6,233 nt of DNA from JAISXK01 sp031549625 (GTDB taxonomy: Bacteria > Bacillota > Clostridia > Christensenellales > CAG-138). Each line of letters begins with the position of its first letter. Within the stretch, counting starts at the first letter, position 1. The notes under the pieces are model-generated. The model was not told the origin of the DNA. It did not search any database and saw nothing but the letters and a program-made list of their open reading frames with translations. Position numbers and translations under genes: made by a program. This document shows positions 1-6,073 of the stretch, piece after piece. The DNA lies in the NCBI GenBank assembly GCA_031549625.1, contig JAVBPK010000138.1:1-6233 (forward strand), in the 5' to 3' direction.

Positions 1-1
1 C

Positions 2-1198
2 GTAGTGGAGCACGACGAGGAAACCATGCGCGCCGCGGATTATTTGGTGGATATCGGCCCGGGCGCGGGTGAACACGGCGGCCACATCATCGCAAGCGGC
101 AGCGTGGACGATATCATCCAGTGTGAAAACTCCATCACCGGCCAATTTTTAAGCGGTCAACGCAAAATTCCCGTACCGAAAGCGCGCCGCCCGCTTAACG
201 GAAAATGGCTGCGCGTGGCCGGCGCGCGCGCGCACAACCTCAAAAACATTGACGTGGAAGTTCCGCTGGGCGTATTCACTTGCGTCACTGGCGTTTCTGG
301 TTCCGGCAAGTCTTCGCTTGTAAACGAGCTCATCAAAAAAATGCTTCTGCGCGATCTCAACCGCGCGCGTACACACCCCGGAGATTGCGACGGTATCACC
401 GGCATCGAGCATCTCGATAAAATCATAGACATCGACCAAAGCCCCATCGGCCGCACGCCGCGCTCCAATCCGGCCACCTATACAGGCTTGTTCGATCTGG
501 TGCGGGAAGTATTTGCTTTAACTCCCGACGCGAAAATGCGCGGCTACACAAACGGGCGGTTCAGTTTCAACGTAAAAGGCGGGCGCTGCGAAGCGTGCCG
601 GGGCGACGGCATCATCAAAATCGAAATGCACTTCCTGCCGGATGTTTATGTCCCTTGCGAGGTGTGCAACGGCAAACGCTACAACCGCGAAACGCTGGAA
701 GTGCGTTATAAAGGCAAAACGATATACGATGTGCTGAACATGACGGTAGAAGAAGCGCTGCAATTTTTTGCGCCCATTCCGAAGATACAAAGAAAGCTGC
801 AAACGCTTTTCGACGTGGGGCTTGGGTATGTACGGCTGGGGCAGCCGAGCACACAGCTTTCCGGCGGCGAAGCGCAGCGCGTGAAATTGGCCACCGAACT
901 TTCACGCCGCGATACGGGCCGCACCTTATACGTGCTGGATGAACCGACGACCGGCTTGCACATGGCGGACGTGGAACGCCTGCTGGAGATATTACAGCGG
1001 CTTTGCCAGGGCGGCAGTTCCGTTTTGGTAATCGAGCATAATTTAGACGTGATAAAAACCGCGGATTACATCATAGACATGGGGCCGGAAGGCGGCGACC
1101 GCGGAGGGCTGGTAGTCGCCATGGGTACGCCCGAAGATGTAGCGGCGGCGGCCCATAGCTACACCGGCCAATATTTGACCAAAGTATTACACTGCTAA
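2..1198 (+). CDS. uvrA: UvrABC excinuclease subunit A, C-terminal part (5' truncated by window edge)
   Basis: UvrA is the damage-scanning ATPase of nucleotide excision repair; it dimerises, loads UvrB on lesions and acts in the cytoplasm on DNA. About 398 codons are visible, against a usual family length near 940, so the N-terminal half lies left of the window; the reading frame is open to base 2. Counting the codon at 5 as residue 1, the window begins at the H-loop of the first ATPase (VEHDEET). The second ATPase has a Walker A loop GVSGSGKSS (96-104), a zinc finger with C195, C198, C218 and C221, an ABC signature LSGGEAQ (285-291), a Walker B TLYVLDEPTTGLH (307-319) and an H-loop VIEHN (343-347). 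It ends with the family-typical YTGQYL. All catalytic elements of this half are intact. The next gene follows after 25 bases with no terminator between them. Confidence 0.98.
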   Translation, partial: VVEHDEETMRAADYLVDIGPGAGEHGGHIIASGSVDDIIQCENSITGQFLSGQRKIPVPKARRPLNGKWLRVAGARAHNLKNIDVEVPLGVFTCVTGVSGSGKSSLVNELIKKMLLRDLNRARTHPGDCDGITGIEHLDKIIDIDQSPIGRTPRSNPATYTGLFDLVREVFALTPDAKMRGYTNGRFSFNVKGGRCEACRGDGIIKIEMHFLPDVYVPCEVCNGKRYNRETLEVRYKGKTIYDVLNMTVEEALQFFAPIPKIQRKLQTLFDVGLGYVRLGQPSTQLSGGEAQRVKLATELSRRDTGRTLYVLDEPTTGLHMADVERLLEILQRLCQGGSSVLVIEHNLDVIKTADYIIDMGPEGGDRGGLVVAMGTPEDVAAAAHSYTGQYLTKVLHC

Positions 1199-1223
1199 AA
1201 CATGCATTTGGGGGGTACACACA

Positions 1224-1961
1224 ATGGCTTTTACGATGGAACGCTGGTATGCGGCCACGGCGCAGCGGTTCGCCGTGCGCAAATACAAAGAAGAACCAAA
1301 CGAAGAGGAGCTGGAATCACTGCGTGAAGAGGCCCGCAAACTGAGCGCGCATAATGTACGCATCGTGATCGGCTATAGCGAAAAGGCCTTTGCGCCCATT
1401 TTGATGGGCTCCGGCAAAGTAAAAGGCACCGGCCTGTTTGCGGCCTTCCTCAGCAAAAACGCGGAGCCGTTTTCCGTAGGGTACCTGGGCGAAACATTCA
1501 TACTCGAATGTACGGCGCGTGGCTTTGGCACTTGCTGGCTCGGCATCTATAACAAAAAGGCCGTCGCCGCCGCCATCGACATGCAGAAGGATGAAACGCT
1601 CACCTGCATCACGCCCATAGGCATACCCGCCGAATCATATGCCGCACGAGCACGCAAACCGCTCAATAAGCTGACCGGACTGAATCAGGAACAGCTGCAA
1701 TCGCTGCCGGAATGGCAGCAGCATGCGCTGGAATGCGCACGGCGCGCGCCCTCCGCCACAAACGCCCAGCCCTGGAAGTTCCTCGTGGAAGCGGAAAACA
1801 TCCGCATCATGAACACCAGCAGCAACTATGGCTTTGGCAAGCTGGACTGCGGCATCGCAATGCTGCACTTGGAACTTGGTGCCGCTCATGGCGGTGTCGC
1901 GGGCGATTGGTCCATGGAAAACGGCGATGCCGTCTTTGTGCCTACCTCTTACGACAACTGA
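1224..1961 (+). CDS. Nitroreductase-family protein, TM1586-like
   Basis: A 245-residue putative FMN-dependent oxidoreductase whose substrate cannot be read from sequence. It starts with RFAVRKY (15-21), matching the RRSxRxY flavin-contact motif. A GFGTCWLGIYNKK stretch (100-112) matches the G(I/L)GTCWLG segment of nitroreductases. ARRAPSATNAQPWKF (172-186) matches the APSxxNxQPWxF motif. In classical nitroreductases the APS...QPW motif lies near the N-terminus and the GLGTCWLG segment comes after it. Here the order is reversed, as in the Thermotoga TM1586 subfamily, which behaves as a single-chain two-repeat fold. The ATG is preceded by a G6 run (1210-1215) 8 bases upstream, a usable ribosome binding site. 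With only 25 bases after uvrA, co-transcription is likely. The family call is firm; the enzymatic role is unknown. Confidence 0.88.
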   Translation: MAFTMERWYAATAQRFAVRKYKEEPNEEELESLREEARKLSAHNVRIVIGYSEKAFAPILMGSGKVKGTGLFAAFLSKNAEPFSVGYLGETFILECTARGFGTCWLGIYNKKAVAAAIDMQKDETLTCITPIGIPAESYAARARKPLNKLTGLNQEQLQSLPEWQQHALECARRAPSATNAQPWKFLVEAENIRIMNTSSNYGFGKLDCGIAMLHLELGAAHGGVAGDWSMENGDAVFVPTSYDN

Positions 1962-2074
1962 CACTCCGGCAAGTCCGGCTAAATGAAAGCTCCGTCAAGA
2001 GGGTTAACCCCTTCGTATGGCGCGGGACTACGCCCCATTGTCCGTATCCCAAAGCATGCCTTTACCCCCGCATT

Positions 2075-2107
2075 CAGCTTCGCTGTATCTTGCGCGAAGC
2101 TGTTTTT
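2075..2107 (+). terminator. Intrinsic terminator of the uvrA-nitroreductase unit
   Basis: A perfect 9-base stem, CAGCTTCGC (2075-2083) with GCGAAGCTG (2094-2102), has a 10-base loop and is followed directly by TTTTT (2103-2107). It sits 113 bases after the nitroreductase stop and about 78 bases before the next -10 box. This cleanly separates the two plus-strand units. Confidence 0.85.
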
Positions 2108-2152
2108 ATCGGCCTTTTCCTACCACTTGCCCCCGGAAAGTCACTTCTTACC

Positions 2153-2166
2153 GAAAAGCGCTTTTC
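2153..2166. promoter_or_regulatory. Perfect 14-base palindrome, candidate operator
   Basis: GAAAAGCGCTTTTC equals its own reverse complement and covers the -35 position of the promoter whose -10 box is at 2185-2190. A dimeric repressor bound here would block RNA polymerase. Classical LytTR sites are direct repeats rather than palindromes, so the ligand could be another factor. The symmetry is seen directly; the operator role is inferred. Confidence 0.45.
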
Positions 2167-2190
2167 TTCCTGCACGCGCGCATCTATAAT
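2162..2190 (+). promoter_or_regulatory. Candidate sigma-A-type promoter of the LytTR/LiaF-like operon
   Basis: A perfect -10 hexamer TATAAT lies at 2185-2190. At 17-base spacing the -35 position reads TTTTCT (2162-2167), only a 3 of 6 match to TTGACA, and there is no extended TG. Transcription would start near 2197, giving a leader of roughly 75 bases before the TTG start. A weak -35 with a strong -10 suits a promoter that needs an activator, such as the LytTR protein it drives. Confidence 0.65.
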
Positions 2191-2256
2191 ACAGGCATAC
2201 CACTCGCAGCGCAAACATCGGCAATGCCTGCCGCAAAAACTGCCGCTCTGCGGCGC

Positions 2257-2274
2257 AAAAGGAGCACCTGCTTG
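2257..2274 (+). promoter_or_regulatory. Ribosome binding site that fixes the TTG start of the LytTR gene
   Basis: AAAAGGAG (2257-2264) stands 7 bases before TTG (2272-2274). The frame stays open upstream to an ATG at 2017, but that start has no ribosome binding site and lies before the terminator and promoter. The extra 85 residues would also be unlike any LytTR protein. The TTG start is therefore preferred. Confidence 0.85.
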
Positions 2275-2733
2275 AAAATTCGCATTGAAATCGTAAGCGA
2301 ACTTTCAGAAGATGAAGTTATCATTCGCTGCCGGCAAGCGGATGACCGTTTGCGCCGCCTGGAACAGCTTATTCAAAGCGAAGCGGCCCCCCGCCCCTCT
2401 CTGGTGTTTTACAAGCAAGACGAAGAATTTTTCTTTCCAATCAGCGATGTGCTGTTTTTTGAAACAGAGGGCGATAAGCTCTATGCGCATACCGCAAAAG
2501 ACGTGTTTTTGATACGCCGGCGCCTATATGAGTTGGAGCAGATACTGCCGCGGCAGTTTATACGCGTTTCCAAGGGCACCATGCTGAATGTGCTGCATAT
2601 TTATTCGATACAAAAGAATCTTACCTCAGCAAGCCTGGTACAATTTGCAAACAGCCACAAGCAGGTGTACCTGTCCCGCCTTTACTATAAAGAATGCAAA
2701 CAGAGGCTGGAAGAAGAAAGGAGCAAATCATGA
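2272..2733 (+). CDS. LytTR-domain DNA-binding transcriptional regulator (no receiver domain)
   Basis: A 153-residue cytoplasmic regulator that begins at TTG with LKIRIEIVSE. The N-terminal 40 residues form a short region ending in a charged helix (RRLEQLIQSE). The LytTR domain spans about 43-145. Recognisable blocks are FFFPISDVLFFETEGDKLYAHT (start at 53), the conserved FIRVSKGTMLNVLHI segment (96-110; usually FiRvhrSxivN) and a final QVYLSRLYYKECK (131-143). LytTR proteins bind DNA with beta strands, usually at paired direct repeats. There is no CheY-like receiver, so phosphorylation by a histidine kinase is not expected. The gene overlaps the next by ATGA (stop at 2731-2733, next start 2730), which predicts translational coupling and a shared function with the membrane protein. 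Target genes are unknown; autoregulation is plausible. Confidence 0.9.
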   Translation: MKIRIEIVSELSEDEVIIRCRQADDRLRRLEQLIQSEAAPRPSLVFYKQDEEFFFPISDVLFFETEGDKLYAHTAKDVFLIRRRLYELEQILPRQFIRVSKGTMLNVLHIYSIQKNLTSASLVQFANSHKQVYLSRLYYKECKQRLEEERSKS

Positions 2734-3485
2734 AAAAACAAAACAAGGCAACCTGGTTATGGGGCATATTCTTTCTGCTGGCGGCCGGGCTCGTCATAGC
2801 CAGCCAGATCGGCCTTCTGCCAAATTTAAGTTGGGTTCGGCTTACCATCAGCATATTCATGCTGGCCATTATCGTCGGCAGCATCCCGTATATGGAATTT
2901 TTTGGAATGCTTGTGCCGCTTGCCGTTATACTGGCGTTGTTTAGTCATCAGCTGAATATCCGCTTCATTTCACCCTGGGCTATGGTTGGCTCAGCCGTCC
3001 TTGCCAGCATCGGCCTCAGCCTGCTGTTCAAAGACAAACGCCGCCAATTACGCGAACAGCATTATGGCCCGCATTGCGACAAATATGGCAACTATGGCGA
3101 ATGGGTGGATGGCGAAGTAAATCCGCATCACGAAACCGTTGAAGACCTGAACGAAAATGTCACCACGAGCCGGGTAACGTTTGGCGCAAGCGTCAAATAC
3201 CTGCATGCGGACAGCCTGGAACGGGCGGAATTCGTGTGCACGTTCGGCAGCATGAAGATATACTTCGATCAGGCCCATCTAAGCCCAAACGGCGCAGACG
3301 TTACGATACACTCCACGTTTTCGGGCGTAACGCTGTACGTGCCAAGCATCTGGACGGTACGCGAAGATATCGTAGCCAGCCTCGGCTCCGTGCGGAGCCG
3401 TGAAAACCGTTCCGCACAGGAGGATCAGCAGCTGCGCCTGCACGGCACGTCGCAGTTTGGCAGCATAGATATCGTTTACGTCTAG
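2730..3485 (+). CDS. LiaF-like membrane protein, putative partner of the LytTR regulator
   Basis: A 251-residue protein with four predicted membrane helices at about 8-29, 34-52, 55-72 and 80-100. A charged linker follows (KDKRRQLREQ onward, His-rich at 111-134), then a C-terminal beta-rich domain from about 147 to 251. The repeated G-x-(hydrophobic) strand pattern (FGSMKIYF, FSGVTLYVP, FGSIDIVYV) matches the LiaF-like C-terminal domain (cell-wall-active antibiotic response family). In Bacillus subtilis LiaF inhibits the envelope-stress kinase LiaS. Here no LiaS or LiaR is seen, and the gene is coupled to a LytTR regulator. The inferred role is to sense the envelope state and restrain or activate that regulator. 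The start ATG at 2730 has AAAGGAG (2717-2723) 6 bases upstream, inside the preceding gene. The 3' end faces rnr with 11 bases between stop codons. Confidence 0.85.
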   Translation: MKKQNKATWLWGIFFLLAAGLVIASQIGLLPNLSWVRLTISIFMLAIIVGSIPYMEFFGMLVPLAVILALFSHQLNIRFISPWAMVGSAVLASIGLSLLFKDKRRQLREQHYGPHCDKYGNYGEWVDGEVNPHHETVEDLNENVTTSRVTFGASVKYLHADSLERAEFVCTFGSMKIYFDQAHLSPNGADVTIHSTFSGVTLYVPSIWTVREDIVASLGSVRSRENRSAQEDQQLRLHGTSQFGSIDIVYV

Positions 3486-3496
3486 CCAGCCCAATC

Positions 3497-5815
3497 TTAG
3501 TCTGTTTTTACTTTGACCGGCGTACCATGCTTTTTTGCTGGTATGCCGGGCTTTTTATGCGCTTTGCCCCGGGCGGATGCCGTCGCGTTCTCCAAAGTGC
3601 CGTGCTTATAATAGGTCTTGTGTGCGCCCCTCTTGCCCCGGCCATCCTGCCCTTTTTGCTCGTCCCGGCCTTCTTTCTCTTTGGGCGTATTGCGCTTTTT
3701 TTCGCCGCGCCTGTCCGCCCCGCCGTCTTGTTCCAGTTCGAAGTCTATATTCCTCGTATCCAGGTGCACAGAAGCCACGCGCACCCGCACAGTATCGCCA
3801 AGCCGAAATACCCGCCCGTGGCTGCGGCCTACCATACGGTAGTTCTTTTCTTCAAACAGATAGTAGTCATCGTCCAGCGCGTTGGCGCGCACAAGTCCTT
3901 CCACCGTATTGCTTAGCTCTACGAAAAAACCAAAAGATGTTACGCCGGATATAATCCCTTCAAAGTTCTCGCCGATCCTGCTCTTCATATATTCGCATTT
4001 TTTCAGATCATCTACCGCGCGTTCCGCTTCATCGGCGCCACGCTCGCGCAGGCTGCAGTGTTCCGCTATGGAAGGCAAACGCTCGTTGAGCTTTGCCGTT
4101 TGCTTTTCGTTCAGCCCGCCATGCAGCATGAGCTTGATGATGCGGTGCCCCATTAAATCCGGATAACGGCGTATAGGCGAGGTAAAATGGCAATATCGCG
4201 TAGCGGCAAGGCCAAAATGCCCCAGGCAGCGTTCGCTGTAACGCGCTTTTTGCATGGCGCGCAAAACCACTTTGCTGATGATATTTTCCTCTTTCGTGCC
4301 CTGGGCCGCAGCAAGCACGCGCTGTATGGAGCGGGGCTGCAATGTGCTCATGTTGCGTATGCCATACCCAAGCGTCTGTAAAAACGCGTTTACGTCCGCT
4401 ATCTTCTCCTTGTCCGGCGTTTCATGCACGCGGTAAAGGAAGGGGCTCTTCAAGTCGTACATATGCTCGGCGACAGTTTCATTGGCAAGCAGCATACATT
4501 CCTCGATTATGCGGTTTGCCAGCCCGCGCTCGGCCTTTTCCACATTGATTGTCCTGCCGTTTTCATCCAAGCTGATGCGTGCTTCCGCTATATCGAAATC
4601 GATGCTGCCACGCTTTACGCGTCGCGCGTTCAGCTTTTCGCACAGTGCTGCGAGATCTTGCAATGTTGGCACGATTGGCGCATACTTCTCACGCAGCGCG
4701 GCGTCGCCCTGCAACAGCTTGGTAACGTCGTCATACACCAGCCGGTATTGTGAGCGTATCACGGTCTCGCTCAGCCTGTGGCGCAAAACGCGCCCGCTGT
4801 TATCCACTTCCATAAAGCAGGAAAGCGTAAGCCTGTCCACGTCCGGATGCAGCGAACAAATGCCGTTGCTGAGCTCTACAGGCAGCATTGGCAATACACG
4901 GTCCAGCAAATATACGCTCGTAGCCCGTTCCAGCGCGTCCTTGTCCAACGCGCTGCTTTCGCGCACGTAATGGGATACATCCGCAATATGCACGCCCAGG
5001 TACATATTGCCGTTTTGCAGGTGTTCAAAGCTGATAGCGTCATCCAAATCCTTGGCATCCGCGCCGTCGATCGTAAAAACCACCTTGCTGCGCAAATCTT
5101 CACGGGTGATGACCTCATCCTCGGCCGCTTCCTTCTCCAGCTGCTTTGCCTGGCGTAACGCGTTTTTGCTGAATTTTTCCGGAAGCTGATATTGACGGAT
5201 GATAGAGAGCACATCCGTACCAGCCGCGTTCTTATCTCCCAATACTTCTACGATAGCGCCCAAAAGAGGCCTGCGCCCGTCCGGATATTCCAATATATCC
5301 GCCACGACCTTTTCGCCCGCTTTCGCGTTATGCGTCCGCTCCTTGGGTATGATCATGTCTACCGCAAGGCGCGTATCATCCGGCACAACATAGCCGCCAT
5401 GCCGGTCGTCCTGCTCAAACGTGCCCACGATCTGCTTTTTCGCCCTTTGCACGATCACAGCGACTTCCGCTTCCGGCGAGCCATTGCGGCTCACCTGGTC
5501 GCTGTAGCGCGCCCACACGGTATCCCCGTGCATTGCGCCGTACATGGCGTCGGCGGGTAGAAAAGCATCCGGCGATCCATCCGCAGGGATAAAGAAGCCA
5601 TAGCCGCGTGCGTGGCCCTGTATGCGCCCAAACGTCAAACCCGTTTGTTCCGGCAGCGCCAGCTTGCGCTTGCGCGTTAGCAACAGTTCGTTTGCCGCCA
5701 GCAGAGCGCGCACGCTTTGTTCCACGGCCTCCTCATCCCCCAATTGTTCTTTTAAAGTTTCCACAGGCAGCGGCTTGCCCGCCTCCCGCAGAAGCTGTAT
5801 GATTCTTTCTTGCAT
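3497..5815 (-). CDS. rnr: Ribonuclease R, 3'-5' exoribonuclease of the RNB/VacB family
   Basis: A 772-residue processive, Mg-dependent exoribonuclease that degrades structured RNA and takes part in RNA quality control. Its length matches Bacillus RNase R (about 780). Domains in order are an N-terminal winged-helix region (1-55), two cold-shock OB folds (about 62-120 and 125-195, with GYGFFIPADG at 71-80), the RNB catalytic core (about 240-565), and an S1 RNA-binding domain (about 615-697, GVTSFGFFVEL). Catalytic acids are present at D250, D256, D258 and D259 in TIDGADAKDLDDA, the ring-stacking Tyr is probably Y302, and HFTSPIRRYPDL is at 543-554. Residues 698-772 are a Lys/Arg/Gly-rich disordered tail. 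The start ATG has GAAAGGA (bases 5824-5830) at 8-base spacing. It lies downstream of secG on the same strand, a common Bacillota order, but smpB does not follow it here. No minus-strand terminator is evident after the stop. Confidence 0.97.
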   Translation of the reverse strand: MQERIIQLLREAGKPLPVETLKEQLGDEEAVEQSVRALLAANELLLTRKRKLALPEQTGLTFGRIQGHARGYGFFIPADGSPDAFLPADAMYGAMHGDTVWARYSDQVSRNGSPEAEVAVIVQRAKKQIVGTFEQDDRHGGYVVPDDTRLAVDMIIPKERTHNAKAGEKVVADILEYPDGRRPLLGAIVEVLGDKNAAGTDVLSIIRQYQLPEKFSKNALRQAKQLEKEAAEDEVITREDLRSKVVFTIDGADAKDLDDAISFEHLQNGNMYLGVHIADVSHYVRESSALDKDALERATSVYLLDRVLPMLPVELSNGICSLHPDVDRLTLSCFMEVDNSGRVLRHRLSETVIRSQYRLVYDDVTKLLQGDAALREKYAPIVPTLQDLAALCEKLNARRVKRGSIDFDIAEARISLDENGRTINVEKAERGLANRIIEECMLLANETVAEHMYDLKSPFLYRVHETPDKEKIADVNAFLQTLGYGIRNMSTLQPRSIQRVLAAAQGTKEENIISKVVLRAMQKARYSERCLGHFGLAATRYCHFTSPIRRYPDLMGHRIIKLMLHGGLNEKQTAKLNERLPSIAEHCSLRERGADEAERAVDDLKKCEYMKSRIGENFEGIISGVTSFGFFVELSNTVEGLVRANALDDDYYLFEEKNYRMVGRSHGRVFRLGDTVRVRVASVHLDTRNIDFELEQDGGADRRGEKKRNTPKEKEGRDEQKGQDGRGKRGAHKTYYKHGTLENATASARGKAHKKPGIPAKKHGTPVKVKTD
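3517..3556 (+). terminator. Plus-strand intrinsic terminator of the LytTR/LiaF-like operon, inside the 3' end of rnr
   Basis: CCGGCGTACC (3517-3526) pairs over all 10 positions with GGTATGCCGG (3540-3549), one being G-U. The stem can extend inward by three pairs around a bulge to a T6 loop. GC and TTTTT follow (3552-3556). It lies 31 bases after the LiaF-like stop. In the opposite RNA the wobble becomes an A-C mismatch and no T tract follows, so it should act mainly on plus-strand transcripts. The same bases encode RNase R residues near the C-terminus (PGIPAKKHGTPV). Confidence 0.7.
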
Positions 5816-5880
5816 TCCTTTGTTCCTTTCAAACCTATGTCTTAGTCATTCCCACGTTTTGCGCCCACAATGCTTCGCGC

Positions 5881-5925
5881 CAAAAAAGAAAACGGGTGCG
5901 CCAAAGCGTCAGCCGCAGGCGCACC
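5881..5925 (-). terminator. Intrinsic terminator between secG and rnr
   Basis: On the minus strand GGTGCGCC (5925-5918) pairs perfectly with GGCGCACC (5902-5895). The 15-base loop includes a small inner GCG/CGC pairing. CG and then a T tract of ten T with one C (5892-5882) follow. It ends the secG transcript about 150 bases after its stop and stands 66 bases before the rnr start. As no convincing promoter is seen between it and rnr, it may act partly, as an attenuator for read-through into rnr. Confidence 0.82.
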
Positions 5926-6073
5926 TGTTTGCATTTATCATGATACCGGTTGTCACAGGAAGAATCCGTGACAGACAATCTCATCGACCGTTTGCATGAC
6001 GCCGACAGTAGACGAAAAGCCCTTTTTTTGTCCGATACAAAGCCACCGGACAGCGGAATGCCGACGTGGACTG
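5926..6073. repeat. Palindrome-rich spacer downstream of secG
   Basis: This stretch lies between the secG stop and the terminator and holds no recognisable gene or tRNA. It contains a perfect 10-base palindrome TATCATGATA (5936-5945), directly followed by a hairpin with TGTCAC (5951-5956) pairing GTGACA (5968-5973) plus an inner GG/CC across a bulged A. GTTTGCAT occurs twice in direct orientation (5927-5934 and 5990-5997), flanking both. A further inverted repeat, GTCCG/CGGAC, lies near 6031-6055. None is followed by a T tract on either strand. Function unknown; they could be RNA structure in the secG 3' region or protein sites. Confidence 0.5.

Larger units (their letters stand above)
1962..2271 (+). 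other. 310-base intergenic region between the nitroreductase and LytTR genes
   Basis: No credible gene lies here. Reading frames that run through it lack ribosome binding sites and have low-complexity, unrecognisable translations. In order it holds a near-palindrome at 1997-2013 (AAG-A-GGG-TTAA-CCC-C-CTT, one mismatch, no T tract), the intrinsic terminator at 2075-2107, two copies of TTCYTACC (2117-2124 and 2145-2152), a perfect 14-base palindrome (2153-2166), a -10 box (2185-2190), and a leader of about 75 bases. Near its end the leader has two copies of CTGCCGC (2228-2234 and 2240-2246) and a complementary GCGGC (2250-2254) just before the ribosome binding site. Confidence 0.75.

Noticed and set aside
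222..233. Alternating GC run in uvrA as possible Z-DNA or simple repeat
   Set aside because: It is only 12 bases long and is explained by GC-rich codons for Gly-Ala-Arg-Ala in a conserved region of the protein.
2017..2271. An in-frame 85-residue N-terminal extension of the LytTR gene from ATG 2017
   Set aside because: It spans the terminator and the promoter, has no ribosome binding site, and its translation is unlike LytTR proteins. TTG 2272 with AAAAGGAG fits much better.
3383..3400. Inverted repeat CGGCTCC-GTGC-GGAGCCG inside the LiaF-like gene, considered as the rnr terminator
   Set aside because: No T tract follows on either strand and it lies inside well-defined coding sequence; it probably reflects codon choice.
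3527..5560. Many long plus-strand reading frames opposite rnr
   Set aside because: They are antisense shadows of a complete, strongly conserved RNase R gene and show no ribosome binding sites or recognisable domains.
5955..5997. A 14-codon minus-strand reading frame (ATG at 5997) as a leader peptide for rnr
   Set aside because: There is no ribosome binding site before the ATG and the peptide lacks any run of a regulatory amino acid.
6017..6055. T7 run next to a GTCCG/CGGAC inverted repeat, considered as a second terminator after secG
   Set aside because: The T run lies on the plus strand before the stem. On the minus strand the stem is followed by A residues, so the geometry is wrong for secG, and no plus-strand gene precedes it.
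5930..6073. A tRNA or small RNA gene after secG, as seen in some bacteria
   Set aside because: No T-loop motif, acceptor stem or anticodon arm could be found on either strand, and the hairpins present do not form a cloverleaf.
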